In this document: positions 18,016 through 31,093 of the stretch, in pieces
Layout: every line of letters begins with the position of its first letter
Numbering within the stretch: the first letter of the stretch is position 1
DNA from: Chloroflexota bacterium
Lineage (GTDB): Bacteria > Chloroflexota > Dehalococcoidia > UBA2979
Assembly (NCBI GenBank): GCA_009840945.1
Contig: VXMU01000094.1
Span: forward strand, 1 to 52,798
DNA: 52,798 bases
Direction: 5' to 3'
Notes under the pieces: model-generated
What the model was told of the DNA's origin: nothing
Databases searched by the model: none
The model's input: the letters and a program-made list of their open reading frames with translations, nothing else
Program-made: the position numbers and the translations under genes

Positions 18016-18033
18016 TGATGTAGACTTACATCA
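18016..18033. promoter_or_regulatory. Putative vapBC operator overlapping the -10 and start codon
   Basis: TGATGTA-GACT-TACATCA is a perfect 7-bp inverted repeat. It contains a -10-like TAGACT (18021-18026), and its last A is the first base of the antitoxin ATG (18033). Antitoxin bound here would cover both the promoter and the leaderless start. Confidence 0.65.
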
Positions 18034-18284
18034 TGAGCCATCGCACGCAGATCACCCTGACCGACCAGCAGTACGCGCGGCTACGCGAGGAGTCCCGGCG
18101 CTCGGGCCTCGGCCTCGCCGAGCTCGTCCGGCGGGCGCTGGACCGCAGCTATGGACCGTCTGCCGGCCCCGAGGTGCGCAGAGCCCTCGACGCGAGCTTC
18201 GCGTCGTGGGATGACCGTGACTTCGACGGCGAACGCTACGTCGAGGGGTTGCGTCGCGGCATGCCGCGACGGCTGGCGGAGTGA
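18033..18284 (+). CDS. vapB: Ribbon-helix-helix antitoxin, VapB/CopG type
   Basis: An 83-residue protein with HRTQITLTDQQYARLREESR and GLGLAELVRRALDRSYG, a CopG/RHH-type strand-helix-helix. The acidic C-terminal part (FASWDDRDFDGERYVEGLRR) is the likely toxin-binding arm. The ATG has no ribosome site; a TAGACT hexamer lies exactly 6 nt upstream, suggesting a leaderless mRNA. The stop overlaps the toxin start (TGATG). It is not closely related to the antitoxin at 1743-2054. Confidence 0.85.
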   Translation: MSHRTQITLTDQQYARLREESRRSGLGLAELVRRALDRSYGPSAGPEVRRALDASFASWDDRDFDGERYVEGLRRGMPRRLAE

Positions 18285-18664
18285 TGGCGATCGTCGTCGA
18301 CACCTCGGTGCTGATCGACCATCTCCGGGGCGACGAGGCGGCCCGCGACGCGCTGCGCGATGCCGCGACCACCGGCGAACGCCTCGCCGCTTCCGTGCTC
18401 ACGCGGGTCGAGGTGCTGGCCGGCATGCGCCCGCACGAGGAGGTCGCCACGCGCCGCCTCCTCGACAGCCTCGACTGGGTCGAGGTCGACCACGACCTCG
18501 CCGAGCGGGCCGGCGTCCTGGCGAACCGGTACCTCCGCTCGCATCCCGGCATCGATCCGGTCGACTACGTGATCGCGGCGACGGTCGAGCACCTCGACGC
18601 GCGGCTCTGGACGCGCAACGTGCGGCACTTCCCCATGTTCGCGGACCTCGAGGCTCCGTACTGA
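18284..18664 (+). CDS. vapC: PIN-domain ribonuclease toxin VapC
   Basis: A 126-residue PIN toxin with IVVDTSVLIDHLRGDE (first Asp), VLTRVEVLAGM (Glu) and PVDYVIAATVEHL (Asp). The fourth position is in LWTRNVRHFPMF, where Asn is common for this VapC subgroup. The ATG at 18284 shares its A with the antitoxin TGA; the track uses the GTG one codon earlier. This is the second VapBC pair in the window and belongs to a different PIN subgroup from the first. The catalytic set is intact, so an active tRNA- or rRNA-cleaving toxin is expected. Confidence 0.87.
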   Translation: MAIVVDTSVLIDHLRGDEAARDALRDAATTGERLAASVLTRVEVLAGMRPHEEVATRRLLDSLDWVEVDHDLAERAGVLANRYLRSHPGIDPVDYVIAATVEHLDARLWTRNVRHFPMFADLEAPY

Positions 18665-18701
18665 GGAGCCGCCGGGCCCGGCTGCCGGTGTAGCGACGCG
18701 A

Positions 18702-18730
18702 TTCGGGTCGGTACGCGGCTGCCGTATAAT
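18702..18730 (+). promoter_or_regulatory. Predicted ppdK promoter and structured leader
   Basis: TTCGGG, a 17-nt spacer and a consensus TATAAT (18725-18730) precede a leader of about 98 nt. The leader can form CTCGC/GCGAG (18803-18817) and a longer CCGCAG/CTGCGG pairing before the GGGAG ribosome site. No named riboswitch was recognised. The 18665-18834 interval has no coding sequence. Confidence 0.5.
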
Positions 18731-18834
18731 CCCCGCAGCGCGCGCTCCGGCCCATCGCCAGTGCGGCCTCGACCGCCCTCTCCCCGGGGTTCTGCGGACG
18801 AACTCGCGCGCGGCGAGCGGCGGGAGACGCACCG

Positions 18835-21561
<2,727 letters not shown>

Positions 21562-21588
21562 CCCGGCTCGCCCCTGCGGAGGTGACCC

Positions 21589-24500
21589 ATCACCGGTCCG
21601 AGGGGATCACGTCCGCAGTACTGCGCGGCCTGTGGCGCGATCCGGCCCGCCGAGGCGGAACGGTGCCCGAACTGCGGCGCACGCTGGGAACCCGCCGGCC
21701 TCGCCGATGACCCGGAGTCGATAGCGACGCTGCTCAACGCCATCGAGACATGGCGCCTCGATGGCCTCATCGACAACGCCTCGGCGCGGCGGCTGCGGGA
21801 ACACTACGACGAGCGCCGCGCGGCGCTGACCGCGCCGGCGCTCACGCCGCCTGCGGGCGGCGAGCCTCCGCCGGCCGCTGCCCCGCCCGCTGCCGCCGCA
21901 CCCGTTCCGCCCGCGCGGCGCGCCGAGCAGCCGAGGGCGGACGCGCGCCCGTCCGGGGTGAGCGTCGGCGAGTGGGCCGCGCGGCGGCAGGCCGATGTGC
22001 TGCTGTACCTCGGGGCGTTCCTGCTCGTGATCTCGGCGCTGATCTTCGTGTCCAGCCAGGACGAGGCGCTGGCCGGCGGGTGGCGCGTCGCGATCCTCGC
22101 CGTCTACACGGTCGCCTTCATGGTCGCCGGGTGGGTGCTGCGGCGGTGGCCGAGGGTGCGCGAGGCGGGACCGGCGTTCCTCGCCATCGGCGCGCTGATG
22201 ACGCCGCTCAACTTCGTCCTGCTCCACGACGAGGTGCTGAGCGAGCGCGAGGTCTCGGGCGCGCTCGTCTGGTTCCTCGCGTCGCTCTACAGCGCCGCGT
22301 TCTACGCACTGCTGTTCCGAGGAGGCGCCGGGAGGCTCTACGCCATCCCGACCGGGGCCGCGGTGCTGAGCGCGTGGGGCTCGCTGGCGGTCACCGCCGG
22401 CATACCGGTCGAGTGGGGCGGCGCGTGGTGGATGGTGTTCGCGTTCGTCGGCGTCGACGCGCTCCTCGCGGTGCGGCGATGGAGCGACGCCGCAACCATC
22501 GTCGTCACCGTCATCGCCGCCCTCGCGACGCTCTTCGCGGTGCTCGTCGGCCAGTTCGCGGACATGCATGCGTGGCAGCTGCCGGTGACGCTGGCGCTGC
22601 TGACGGCGGTCGTCGGGATGGTGGGGGCGTCGCAGCGCGAACCGATGGCCGTCCTCGGCGCTGCGGTGCTCGCGACGGCCGCCGCTATCGCGGGGTTGTG
22701 GGCGGGCGGCGCCGAGGCCGGGTGGTACAGCTTCCCGCCGCTCGTGACGGGTGCGCTGCTGCTCGCCTCGCGGCGAGGCTGGCTCGTATCGAGCCCGCAG
22801 CTGGCGTTCGGAGCGCTGTTGCTGGCCGCCGCCGCCGGCCTCTGGCCCCTGCTGCTGGTCAACTCGCACCTCGACGGCGACAGCTGGGTCGCCGCGGGCG
22901 CCTTCCTCGGCTCCGCGATCCTCCTCGCCGCCAGCACCTGGCTGAATACCGCGGACGGCATCTCGACGTGGATCGGGGTCGGCGGTGAGCCGGAGGACGA
23001 CCCGGGCGCGACCCCGGACGGGGAGCGCGCCCTGTTCGGCTGGCTCGCCCTCGGGGCCGCGCTCATCGCGATCGGGTTCGCGCAGCGGGGACTAGACCTG
23101 AGCCCGCCGGACACCGGCTGGGCGCCCGCCGTGGTCGGCGTGGGCGTCTCGGTCGTGATGGTGATCACCGCGCGTGAGCGCCCTCGCCTCGTGTGGGCGA
23201 TGCTGCCCGCCATCCTCGTCGCCGCCGCGGCGTCGCTGCACCCGCTCGAGGAGTTCGTGGGGCACGACGCGGCCCTGCTCGCGGTGGCCGCGGCGCACAC
23301 CCTCGGCGCGTTCGTCGTGCTGCGCCGCTGGAGCCTCGCGGTCGTCGGGGTCGCGCTCGCGATGCTCGCGGCGGGCGTGCTGTGGGAGGTGCAGGACTGG
23401 GCGTGGTGGGTCCTCGCCGCGGGCTATGCGGCGACGGGCGCGGTGCTGTTCGGCCTGCTCGCGCCGCTGCGGCGCTACGACCGGGTGGTCTCCGCCCCCG
23501 ACGCGGAGACGCCCGTCGCCGTGCAGGTGCTCTCGTGGGTTCCGGCGCTGTGCGCCATCGGCGTGACGTACGTATCGCTCATCCCGCTCACCCGGGACCC
23601 CGAGGTCGACGCGGCTGCCACGGTGGAGTACCGCGCGCTGTTCCTGCTGGTACTCGCGCTCGGCGCGCTCATCGCCGTCGAGGCGCGCCGCTTGGGGCGA
23701 TGGGAGCCCGTGGTGGCCGCCTACGCGATCGCGCTCGGTGTGATGGCCGCCCTCTGGCCGGTCTCGGGCTGGCCGGGGTGGGTCCTCGCCGTCACCTACT
23801 CGGCGATTGGCGTCGCGGTCTTCGGCGTGCTCACGAGGTGGCGACGCCCCGGCCTCGACGGCGCCGACATCGCGATCCAGATCATCGCGTGGGGCGGCCT
23901 CGTGCTGGGCCCCGTGGCGGCGCTGCTCGTGCTCGGTGTGCGCGTCGACGAGCTCCGGGTTGACGCCCCCACGCTCGTCGAGTTCCGCGCGCTCACGCTG
24001 CTGCTGCTACCCATCGCGGCGGCCGTCTCGTTCGAGGGCTACCGGCTGGGCGTGCGCTGGGCGCACCTCCCCGCCTCGGCGATCGTCGTGGTCGCGCTGG
24101 AGCTTGCGATTGCGACCCTCGAGCCCGGCAACGTGCAGGCCTACACGCTCCCCGCCGCCGTCTACATCGCCGCGGTCGGGCTGACGATGCGCAGCCGGGA
24201 CCGGCTCAACGACGACATCGGGTGGCACGAGGTGCTCCAGGTCACGGCCGCGGGGCTGCTTGTGATCCCGCAGGCCGAGCAGGGGTTCGAGCCCGGCGGC
24301 GCCCGGTGGGGCCTTGTGCTGCTGATCGAGGGTCTCGTGCTCCTCGGCGTCGCGATGGCGCTCAACACGCGCTGGCTCGCCGTCTCCGCGGTCGTGACGC
24401 TGTCCGGGGTCGCGCTGCGCTTCCTGTGGGTCAACCGCAACACGGACGTCGTGCCGTACTGGGTGATGCTGGCGGTCGCGGGCTTCGTCCTGCTGGCCGT

Positions 24501-24681
24501 CGGGCTGACCGTGCTACTCCAGCGTGAGTGGTGGGACCGCGCGCGGGCCGGCCTGCTGCGTCGCTGGCGACAGGGCACGGCCTTCGACGCGGACGAGGGC
24601 ATGCCGGCGGGCGCGCTGGTCACACCCCTCGCGCCCGTGCTCGTCATCATCGCGATCACCACGGGCACCGTGGGAGATTGA
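21589..24681 (+). CDS. Zinc-ribbon, SHOCT-like, polytopic membrane protein; probable ATC start
   Basis: The ORF track starts at 21958, but the same frame is open upstream to a TGA at 21583 and clearly codes. It gives a zinc ribbon (YCAACGAIRPAEAERCPNCG), a SHOCT-like helix pair (SIATLLNAIETWRLDGLIDN) and a Pro/Ala linker. No ATG, GTG or TTG exists in that stretch. A perfect GGAGGTGA lies 6 nt before an ATC at 21589, giving 1,030 residues. From EWAARRQADVLLYLGAFLLV onward there are many hydrophobic helices, probably more than 20, as in DUF2157/SCO7322-like multi-pass proteins. Function is unknown. An indel in the assembly is the alternative explanation for the missing start codon. Confidence 0.75.
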   Translation: MTGPRGSRPQYCAACGAIRPAEAERCPNCGARWEPAGLADDPESIATLLNAIETWRLDGLIDNASARRLREHYDERRAALTAPALTPPAGGEPPPAAAPPAAAAPVPPARRAEQPRADARPSGVSVGEWAARRQADVLLYLGAFLLVISALIFVSSQDEALAGGWRVAILAVYTVAFMVAGWVLRRWPRVREAGPAFLAIGALMTPLNFVLLHDEVLSEREVSGALVWFLASLYSAAFYALLFRGGAGRLYAIPTGAAVLSAWGSLAVTAGIPVEWGGAWWMVFAFVGVDALLAVRRWSDAATIVVTVIAALATLFAVLVGQFADMHAWQLPVTLALLTAVVGMVGASQREPMAVLGAAVLATAAAIAGLWAGGAEAGWYSFPPLVTGALLLASRRGWLVSSPQLAFGALLLAAAAGLWPLLLVNSHLDGDSWVAAGAFLGSAILLAASTWLNTADGISTWIGVGGEPEDDPGATPDGERALFGWLALGAALIAIGFAQRGLDLSPPDTGWAPAVVGVGVSVVMVITARERPRLVWAMLPAILVAAAASLHPLEEFVGHDAALLAVAAAHTLGAFVVLRRWSLAVVGVALAMLAAGVLWEVQDWAWWVLAAGYAATGAVLFGLLAPLRRYDRVVSAPDAETPVAVQVLSWVPALCAIGVTYVSLIPLTRDPEVDAAATVEYRALFLLVLALGALIAVEARRLGRWEPVVAAYAIALGVMAALWPVSGWPGWVLAVTYSAIGVAVFGVLTRWRRPGLDGADIAIQIIAWGGLVLGPVAALLVLGVRVDELRVDAPTLVEFRALTLLLLPIAAAVSFEGYRLGVRWAHLPASAIVVVALELAIATLEPGNVQAYTLPAAVYIAAVGLTMRSRDRLNDDIGWHEVLQVTAAGLLVIPQAEQGFEPGGARWGLVLLIEGLVLLGVAMALNTRWLAVSAVVTLSGVALRFLWVNRNTDVVPYWVMLAVAGFVLLAVGLTVLLQREWWDRARAGLLRRWRQGTAFDADEGMPAGALVTPLAPVLVIIAITTGTVGD

Positions 24682-24694
24682 GGGGAGCGCGTCG

Positions 24695-24865
24695 CTAGAA
24701 CGCCACCCATGCCAGGATCGCCGTGCACCCGGCCGTCGCGAGGCCGACGGCCGTCACGGCGCCGCTCTCCAGCGTGACCGCGCCGACGTACAGCAGCGGG
24801 AAGCTCGCGGCGATGCCCGCGAGAGCGACGTGTTGCAGCCGGCCACGAGTCTCGTCGGACAGCAT
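24695..24865 (-). CDS. 56-residue two-helix membrane protein linked to lldP (hypothetical)
   Basis: A small gene starting 2 nt after the lldP stop, with GAGGTGATC immediately upstream of the ATG at 24865. The track version starting at 24907 overlaps lldP and is less likely. The protein reads MLSDETRGRLQHVAL followed by two hydrophobic stretches (AGIAASFPLLYVGAVTL and VGLATAGCTAILAWVAF). The tight spacing and ribosome site suggest translation with the permease, perhaps as a small accessory subunit. I do not recognise a named family. Confidence 0.6.
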   Translation of the reverse strand: MLSDETRGRLQHVALAGIAASFPLLYVGAVTLESGAVTAVGLATAGCTAILAWVAF

Positions 24866-24867
24866 GA

Positions 24868-26463
24868 TCACCTCGATAGCCCGGTGAGCAGCTCTATCAC
24901 GATCCACGCTTCGATCCCGGCGAGCAGCACGAGCAGCAGGATGTACGGGATCACGATACGGAAGATGTCGCGCTCGCTGTCCGACAGCCCCACGACCGCC
25001 GCGCCGACCAGCACTTTCGCGGGCGCCATCGCGCTGCCGACCGACGCCCCGACCGACTGGATGCTCGAGATCGTGACGGGGCCGATGTCCAGCGCCCTCG
25101 CCGTCTCGAGTTGCAGGAGCCCGAACATCACGTTCGAGTTGGTGTTGCTACCGCTCATGAACGCGCCGAGCATCCCGATGAACGGCGAGACCAGCGGGAA
25201 CACCGGCCCGGACGCGTCCGCCAGGCCGCGCGCCAGCAGCACCGTCATCCCCGTGTCGGCCATCACCACGGCCATCATCGCCATCGAGGCCACCCCGATG
25301 CTGGTCGCGAGGCACTGCGAGTAGGTCAGCCGCAGCGCCTCGGCCGCCACGCCGCGCCGCCAGCGCGAGGTCGCCACGTAGAGCGCGACGCTGACGAGCA
25401 GCGAGATGACGATCAGCGGCGCCGGGTGGTTGAGCAGCCGGATCGGCGCGAAGTCGTCCGCCGCGGCCACCACGAAGCCCTCGCCGGTCACGAAGCCGGG
25501 GTAGTCGAGCGCCCAGCGCAGCCCCGCCGAGGCCTCCTTGATCGGCCCGATCTGCGCGATCACGCTCAGCGAGATCAGCAGCGTGTAGGGCAGGAACGCG
25601 AGCCAGAACGGCAGCGGGTCGGCGCTCTCGCCGTCCTCGGGCGCCTCGGGCGCCGGGCCTCGGGGCTCCCTCACCAGCAGGGGCGTGCGCGCCAGCAGCG
25701 CCATCGTCACCATGCCGAGGATCGCCGGCACGCTCGACGCGATCTGCGGTGCGTCGGCCTCGGCGAGGAGGTACATCCCCGCGGCCATCACCGCGCCCGC
25801 CACGACCACCAGCGGCAGGCTGCGTCGTACGGCGCCGAAGCCGCCGTAGATGTGCGCCACCAGCATGCCGCTCACGACGATGACCGGCGCGAAGAGTAGC
25901 GCCATGTGCGGCGCGATCACGTCGCCCTCGATGCCCGTGACCAGCTGGATCGTGTAGTACGAGGAGCCCATCGAGCCGAAGGTCACGGCCCAGCCGTGGC
26001 CGACCAGCGCCATGCCCGCGGCGCGCGCCGGCGAGAAGCCGAGCATGATCAGCAGCGGCGCGGCGACGGCGATCGGCACGCCGAAGCCCGTCACGCCCTG
26101 CACGAAGCTCGAGAACCCCCACCCGATGAGCAGCGCCTGAGCCAGCCGGTCCTCGGACAGCCGCGCCATCGCGCGCCCGATGCCGTCGATGCCGTCGAGG
26201 TGGTCGACGAGGTTGAACATGTAGACGGACGTCCAGACGATGCTGAGCACGAAGACGGAGAGGCTCAGCCCCTTGGCGCTGGCGATCGCGACGTGGTCGC
26301 TGGCCGCGCCGAAGACGAGGAACGCGAGCGCGAGCGCCAGCACCCAGGCGGTGGAGCCCGCGCGCGGCGCGCTCCACCCGACGAAGAAGATCGCGACCAT
26401 CAGCACGACGACCGGCGCGGCCGCGAGCACCCAGTTCGCGAGCGTCAGCTCCGGTCCCGTCAT
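24868..26463 (-). CDS. lldP: L-lactate permease family transporter
   Basis: A 531-residue LctP/LldP-family permease importing lactate or glycolate with protons. It has about 12-14 hydrophobic helices. Family segments are LLIGWGFSSFVQGVTGFGVP, AAPLLIMLGFSPARAAGMAL, HGWAVTFGSMGSSYYTIQLV, GMLGAFMSGSNTNSNVMFGL and SIQSVGASVGSAMAPAKVLV, the last two being diagnostic. The ATG at 26463 has a G-rich upstream region. No lactate dehydrogenase genes (lldEFG or dld) are adjacent, so the catabolic enzyme must lie elsewhere. A restriction-modification island sits directly upstream. Confidence 0.93.
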   Translation of the reverse strand: MTGPELTLANWVLAAAPVVVLMVAIFFVGWSAPRAGSTAWVLALALAFLVFGAASDHVAIASAKGLSLSVFVLSIVWTSVYMFNLVDHLDGIDGIGRAMARLSEDRLAQALLIGWGFSSFVQGVTGFGVPIAVAAPLLIMLGFSPARAAGMALVGHGWAVTFGSMGSSYYTIQLVTGIEGDVIAPHMALLFAPVIVVSGMLVAHIYGGFGAVRRSLPLVVVAGAVMAAGMYLLAEADAPQIASSVPAILGMVTMALLARTPLLVREPRGPAPEAPEDGESADPLPFWLAFLPYTLLISLSVIAQIGPIKEASAGLRWALDYPGFVTGEGFVVAAADDFAPIRLLNHPAPLIVISLLVSVALYVATSRWRRGVAAEALRLTYSQCLATSIGVASMAMMAVVMADTGMTVLLARGLADASGPVFPLVSPFIGMLGAFMSGSNTNSNVMFGLLQLETARALDIGPVTISSIQSVGASVGSAMAPAKVLVGAAVVGLSDSERDIFRIVIPYILLLVLLAGIEAWIVIELLTGLSR

Positions 26464-26533
26464 GGGTCACGCCCCCCAGCGCTCGTCACGATGCACGCCC
26501 CGGCAGATGCGAGGAAGCGCCGGGCGCCACGCT

Positions 26534-26545
26534 GATCACATGATC
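26534..26545. promoter_or_regulatory. Palindrome upstream of lldP
   Basis: GATCA-CA-TGATC is a perfect 5-bp inverted repeat in the 116-nt gap between the restriction gene stop and lldP. It may be a regulator site for the permease. The rest of 26464-26579 holds no visible gene. Confidence 0.3.
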
Positions 26546-26579
26546 GTACGCAGGCGTAGCGGGTGGAGGCGGCTTGTTG

Positions 26580-27380
26580 TTAGGTCGTGCCTTGTTGGAT
26601 CGCAGTTGCGATTCTGTACAGCACGTCGTCGAGCTCGTGTACTCGCGCCTGGTTAGGCAGGTTGACGAGCTCATAGGAGGTGCCGTCGACGGCCTCTTGC
26701 CAGCAGAGTACACCAGCTCCATCGAGATACGAATTCGTGAGCGATTGTGCCTCCTGAACGATGTCCTCGACTGTCTCCGAAGGCCCCAAGCGAGCTGCCC
26801 ACAACAAATATACGCTTGGTGACTCATTGGTCCGCCACTGGTCCCAATGATCGATCCGGGTCTCCATTCCGCGACGGTAGAGCTTGAGGTCAGTCGCCGC
26901 GAACTTCAGCTCTTTCCGACGGTTCGACCAATCATTGAGAGCCCCGCGCGCGTTGTGCGACCCATACGGCGGCCCACCCGTTACTTTCGTCTCCACACAA
27001 ATCAGGGGGTCGACCTTCCGGTCGGGCCAAGCCACATCAATCTGATGCGTCTGGGAGAATCCCTGTATTCGATTCCTCGGCGCTATGACTTGAGTCGTCT
27101 GATTCTCAAGTAACAATGCGACGATCTGTGCGAACCAGTTGCCCTTACCGCGGTAGATGCCAGCTAGCCGCGGGCGTGGCCGCGCCTTGGGATTCCCCAT
27201 CCGGGCGGGCGGTGTGCTCTCTCTACGGTAGGCGTCTAGTGTCCAGAGAAGGTCAAGCCACTCTTCTTGGATATCCGAGAACCAAAGAAGTGCATCAGAT
27301 TGGACTCGTTCGATGAGCGCATCCCACTTGTCGCCTGGATGGCCCACGCGCTCCTCGATGTCGCGAGCTCGACTCGCCAT
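26580..27380 (-). CDS. Probable type II restriction endonuclease (PD-(D/E)XK)
   Basis: A 266-residue protein with a plausible nuclease core: QIDVAWPDRKVDPLICVETK gives Asp115, Glu130 and Lys132 in a D-(X14)-E-X-K pattern, with RGKGNWFAQIVALLLENQTT as the preceding helix. It lies 18 nt downstream of an N6-adenine DNA methylase on the same strand, the usual methylase-first arrangement. Base composition is lower in G+C than the neighbours. Recognition site and subfamily cannot be told from the sequence. The start is the ATG at 27380. Confidence 0.75.
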   Translation of the reverse strand: MASRARDIEERVGHPGDKWDALIERVQSDALLWFSDIQEEWLDLLWTLDAYRRESTPPARMGNPKARPRPRLAGIYRGKGNWFAQIVALLLENQTTQVIAPRNRIQGFSQTHQIDVAWPDRKVDPLICVETKVTGGPPYGSHNARGALNDWSNRRKELKFAATDLKLYRRGMETRIDHWDQWRTNESPSVYLLWAARLGPSETVEDIVQEAQSLTNSYLDGAGVLCWQEAVDGTSYELVNLPNQARVHELDDVLYRIATAIQQGTT

Positions 27381-27398
27381 TTTTGCCCCCGGGGCTCA

Positions 27399-29081
27399 TC
27401 AATCCCTGCCTATTCGGCGTCTCCGGAGCGAACGTGATGCCTCATGGAGTTCTGCAACGTCGTTGTGGCTGAGGCCCATCGTCCGATGAAGGAGTGCGTC
27501 ATCAACTCTCTTGGCAACATTCGTCCAAAGGCCCTTGCGGAGCTGCCTGTCGATCGATTGACGCTCCGGTTTCAGTATATTCCATGCGTGGGACATGTCG
27601 CGGGCGGATGCGACAGGCAATTCGGCCGCCTCGCGAGGCTCCATCTTCAGGACACCCCCGCCATAAGACCTTCCGAATACCTCCGCACCGAGCATCGTGA
27701 CAGAGTTGAGGGCAAGAACCGGGAGCGCCGACTTGGCGATCCTTGGCACGTCCTCTCGGAGTCGCACCCCGTGCATTGAATTCAAATGTCTCGCGCCAGC
27801 ATGGTTCGCAATCAGTCGTGGGTAGCGATGGCTCATGTACGTGAAGAACAGGTCGGGCGCAGCAACCAACGGCGGCCTCCACCAAGGAGTTCTGACTTGA
27901 CACTTGTAAGCGTCGGGAACGCCAAGCGCCTCTCCGTGATCCAGATACCGTTGCAAGTGATCGTTGACTTCGTCCGTGGCGGGATGCAGCAACCAAACCG
28001 ATTCGCCAGAGTCTCGTAGCCGCTCCCAGTCGCGTGCTCTGAACGAGAGGCCTTGCAGGTGCCGCGTTCCCGGTGGGCTTATCTCCACTACGTGGCTGTC
28101 CGAAAGCCCGTACTCAGCCCTCGTTGCCTCCGACATCGCAAAAAAGTGATTCGCTCCGGTTACAGCCCCCAACTCTGGGGAGCCGTAGGCGTCCAAACTC
28201 GTGAAGTGCTCGTCAACGACTGAGCGGAATAACTGCCGCTGATGAGCCGGGAGAAGCAGATCCGTCCATTTGCCGGCATCCGCTGGGATGACGTTGACAC
28301 GATCAGAGCGCCGAATGCTGACCAGGTCGGCGGCGTCTTGAACGTAAGAGAGGGAGAACGCACCGCACCCGCCCGTGCCTTGAGCAAGCACCAGCACCAC
28401 ATTTTCTAGAGCGCCCTCAAACTGAAGACGCTCGAACATAACAAGATGTACGGTCCCGAATCTCTGCCGGAGCCAACGTCGGACGGGTTCTGCGTAGTGA
28501 ACCGAAAGGAGTTCCGCTGGCAACACCATTGCCAAGCGCCCCTCAGGCTTGAGGAAGGAGCATGCATGCACGACTAAGGCTGCCCACGAGGATGCTAGCC
28601 CGGAGAGCCTTACTCCTTGAGCAAGGGCGGCCTCGGCAGCGCGATGACGGGCTGCTCCCGTGTGCAGTTGATAACGAATGAATGGAGGGTTGCCCACAAC
28701 CGCGTCGAACTGCGGGAGTGCGCCAGGGAATTCGCCAGGCCCCTGTACTGTGAAGAAGTCCTGATTCAGCAAGTGAGCGTCGAGGCCCTCGGATTTGAGA
28801 GCACGAGCAGCCCTGACAAGTGACTGCGAGTGGACGTCAACGCCGAACACTTGCTCGGCGAGGTCTTTGGTCGGCACTCCTAACTCTCGGAGCGTTGCAC
28901 CGGCCGACTGTAGGAAGACTGCCTCGCCACACGTCGGGTCGAGGATCCTTGCGCTCGGGTCACCGTCGATGGCCCACGCCGCGAGGAACTCCGCGATCGG
29001 CTTGGGTGTGAAGAAGGCACCACGCGCCTTCTGGTCTCCCGATTCCTCGACCAGCACGAGCGACGCTTGGCTTGCCACCAC
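27399..29081 (-). CDS. N6-adenine DNA methyltransferase (type II, gamma class)
   Basis: A 560-residue methyltransferase. Motif X is GAFFTPKPIAEF (residues 21-32), SAM-binding motif I is ILDPTCGEAVFLQSA (46-60), a VDVHS strand follows motif I, and catalytic motif IV is NPPF at 131-134 (VVGNPPFIRYQ). This order is the gamma class, which methylates adenine at N6. The C-terminal 300 residues should form the target-recognition domain. The start is a GTG at 29081 with AGGTG upstream. It is transcribed before the nuclease gene, so host DNA would be modified before cleavage begins. Lower G+C suggests horizontal acquisition. Confidence 0.9.
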   Translation of the reverse strand: MVASQASLVLVEESGDQKARGAFFTPKPIAEFLAAWAIDGDPSARILDPTCGEAVFLQSAGATLRELGVPTKDLAEQVFGVDVHSQSLVRAARALKSEGLDAHLLNQDFFTVQGPGEFPGALPQFDAVVGNPPFIRYQLHTGAARHRAAEAALAQGVRLSGLASSWAALVVHACSFLKPEGRLAMVLPAELLSVHYAEPVRRWLRQRFGTVHLVMFERLQFEGALENVVLVLAQGTGGCGAFSLSYVQDAADLVSIRRSDRVNVIPADAGKWTDLLLPAHQRQLFRSVVDEHFTSLDAYGSPELGAVTGANHFFAMSEATRAEYGLSDSHVVEISPPGTRHLQGLSFRARDWERLRDSGESVWLLHPATDEVNDHLQRYLDHGEALGVPDAYKCQVRTPWWRPPLVAAPDLFFTYMSHRYPRLIANHAGARHLNSMHGVRLREDVPRIAKSALPVLALNSVTMLGAEVFGRSYGGGVLKMEPREAAELPVASARDMSHAWNILKPERQSIDRQLRKGLWTNVAKRVDDALLHRTMGLSHNDVAELHEASRSLRRRRIGRD

Positions 29082-29101
29082 TACGCACCTACTCGGGGGA
29101 G

Positions 29102-29145
29102 AACCTATGTTCCGCTATCGTAGGTTGTTGCCACCATGGCCGCAA
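29102..29145 (-). promoter_or_regulatory. Predicted promoter and inverted repeat of the restriction-modification operon
   Basis: On the minus strand TTGCGG (29145-29140), a 17-nt spacer and TACGAT (29122-29117) form a promoter that would start about 29 nt before the methylase GTG. An inverted repeat AACCTA...TAGGTT (29102-29126, 13-nt centre) overlaps the -10 box and the predicted start. It may be an autoregulatory site; no separate controller gene was seen. Confidence 0.5.
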
Positions 29146-29152
29146 GGGTCCA

Positions 29153-31006
<1,854 letters not shown>

Positions 31007-31093
31007 GCGCGCAGTCCTCGCGTCCGGCCCCGCCGACAGCTAGCGTAGCGCGGCTGCCCGAGCGATGGCTAGCGCCAGGTGGCGGCCCCGCGG

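Noticed and set aside
31007-31093. glmS ribozyme/riboswitch upstream of glmS
   Set aside because: The 87-nt gap lacks the conserved ribozyme core and is too short for it.
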